DNA of 64,000 nt from Paenibacillus sp. FJAT-26967 (lineage in GTDB: Bacteria > Bacillota > Bacilli > Paenibacillales > NBRC-103111), in NCBI RefSeq assembly GCF_001541095.1, contig NZ_LMXH01000003.1:186001-250000 (forward strand). The letters are read 5' to 3'. Position 1 is the stretch's first letter. Every line of letters starts with the position of its first letter. The notes below the pieces were generated by a model. The model saw nothing but the letters and a program-made list of their open reading frames with translations. It ran no database searches and had not been told where the DNA came from. The translations under genes were made by a program, and so were the position numbers. Positions 63,614-64,000 of this stretch are shown here, in pieces.

Positions 63614-64000
63614 CCGGGAGAAAATTACAGCAGCAGCTGTTTACACGCGACCGGGAAGGCATCTTCCGGACGAGCGAAGGGTTTGATACGGTAGCCAAGT
63701 CCCCGGGACTGGACGGTTCTTTTATCAAATCGGCGCTGCATCCTTATTGTGTTTATAAACCGCCGCAGGAGCTGCTGGAGCGGGGAGAAGAGAACAGCAG
63801 CCTGTACCCGGAATCGCTGGTGTCCTATCAGGCGGAGAACGGGGATCTGGTCATCGGGCGCAGCGTTTATGTGGCGACGGACTTTACCGGCCAGCGGAGC
63901 GCATCGTTTACGCACCAGTTCGTAGTCCCGAAGGAGAGCAAAGAGGCGTTCATCCGGGAGCCGCGGCGTATTTTCGGTATCCAGGCATTCCGGAGCCGTT
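63610..64000 (+). CDS. GTPase-associated protein, GAP1-N2-like N-terminus (partial)
   Basis: The GTG at 63610 overlaps the GTPase stop by four bases (GTGA), with GAGGAG nine bases upstream. The frame stays open to the window edge, giving 130 residues. It begins QQQLFTRDREGIFRTSEGFDTVAKSPGLD, given here by its key parts LFTRDREGIFRTSEGFDTVA and KSPGLD, followed by LHPYCVYKPP. This matches my recollection of the GAP1 N-terminal domain type 2, which occurs next to double-GTPase genes. Later strands include DLVIGRSVYVATDFTG. The translational overlap with the GTPase gene suggests a stable pair. The rest lies beyond the window. Confidence 0.8.
   Translation, partial: MTGRKLQQQLFTRDREGIFRTSEGFDTVAKSPGLDGSFIKSALHPYCVYKPPQELLERGEENSSLYPESLVSYQAENGDLVIGRSVYVATDFTGQRSASFTHQFVVPKESKEAFIREPRRIFGIQAFRSR

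Overview
The window looks like chromosomal DNA of a spore-former-type Firmicute, most likely Paenibacillus or a close relative. Supporting signs are strong AGGAGG-type ribosome sites with many GTG/TTG starts, an SLH-anchored surface protein, a GH8 glucanase/chitosanase, a B. subtilis-like MhqR regulon, moderate GC by eye, and a nonribosomal peptide cluster with a diaminobutyrate aminotransferase. No rRNA, tRNA, transposase, phage gene or CRISPR array was found.

Region 1 (1-23075) is the 3' part of a peptide antibiotic cluster: the tail of an upstream NRPS, a 2600-aa NRPS (C-A-T-C-A-T-E), a 3671-aa NRPS (C-A-T-C-A-T-C-A-T plus a degenerate E-like end domain), an MFS exporter, a diaminobutyrate aminotransferase and a type II thioesterase. 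The adenylation pockets read as two nearly identical acid-rich pockets (probably Dab), one unassigned, an exact Phe code and a Val-like code. The last part of the predicted peptide is therefore ...Dab - D-Dab - X - Phe - Val/Ile. The final NRPS has no integrated thioesterase. A strong bidirectional terminator closes the cluster.

Region 2 (23165-49427) is mostly ordinary chromosome. It holds a FadR-type regulator divergent from glcDF (glycolate/lactate oxidation), a secreted GH8 enzyme behind CcpA-like sites, an mhqR-mhqO-mhqD quinone/electrophile module with two visible operator palindromes, a flavin reductase, a fetAB-like ABC exporter, an aromatic-acid-exporter-type membrane protein, a Gfo/Idh/MocA oxidoreductase, and a 2123-aa SLH protein combining phosphodiester glycosidase and metallophosphoesterase domains. 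It continues with a two-component system next to a BcrA-like ABC exporter and a GT-C-type glycosyltransferase, and ends with a minisatellite of sixteen 16-bp units.

Region 3 (49428-64000, running off the edge) is the most unusual part. A divergent pair of operons encodes what looks like one envelope-spanning machine. The minus strand carries a 48-aa membrane peptide, a zinc-ribbon membrane protein and a 627-aa anchored surface protein. The plus strand carries a secreted and anchored vWA protein, a 1129-aa protein with an exact tubulin/FtsZ signature, a 788-aa unknown protein, a multi-pass vWA protein, a small unknown, a zinc-ribbon TRAFAC-type GTPase and the start of a GTPase-associated protein. 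By predicted topology both vWA domains lie outside and the tubulin-like protein and GTPase lie inside. I know of no experimentally defined function for such a set, and this is my main candidate for an undescribed system.
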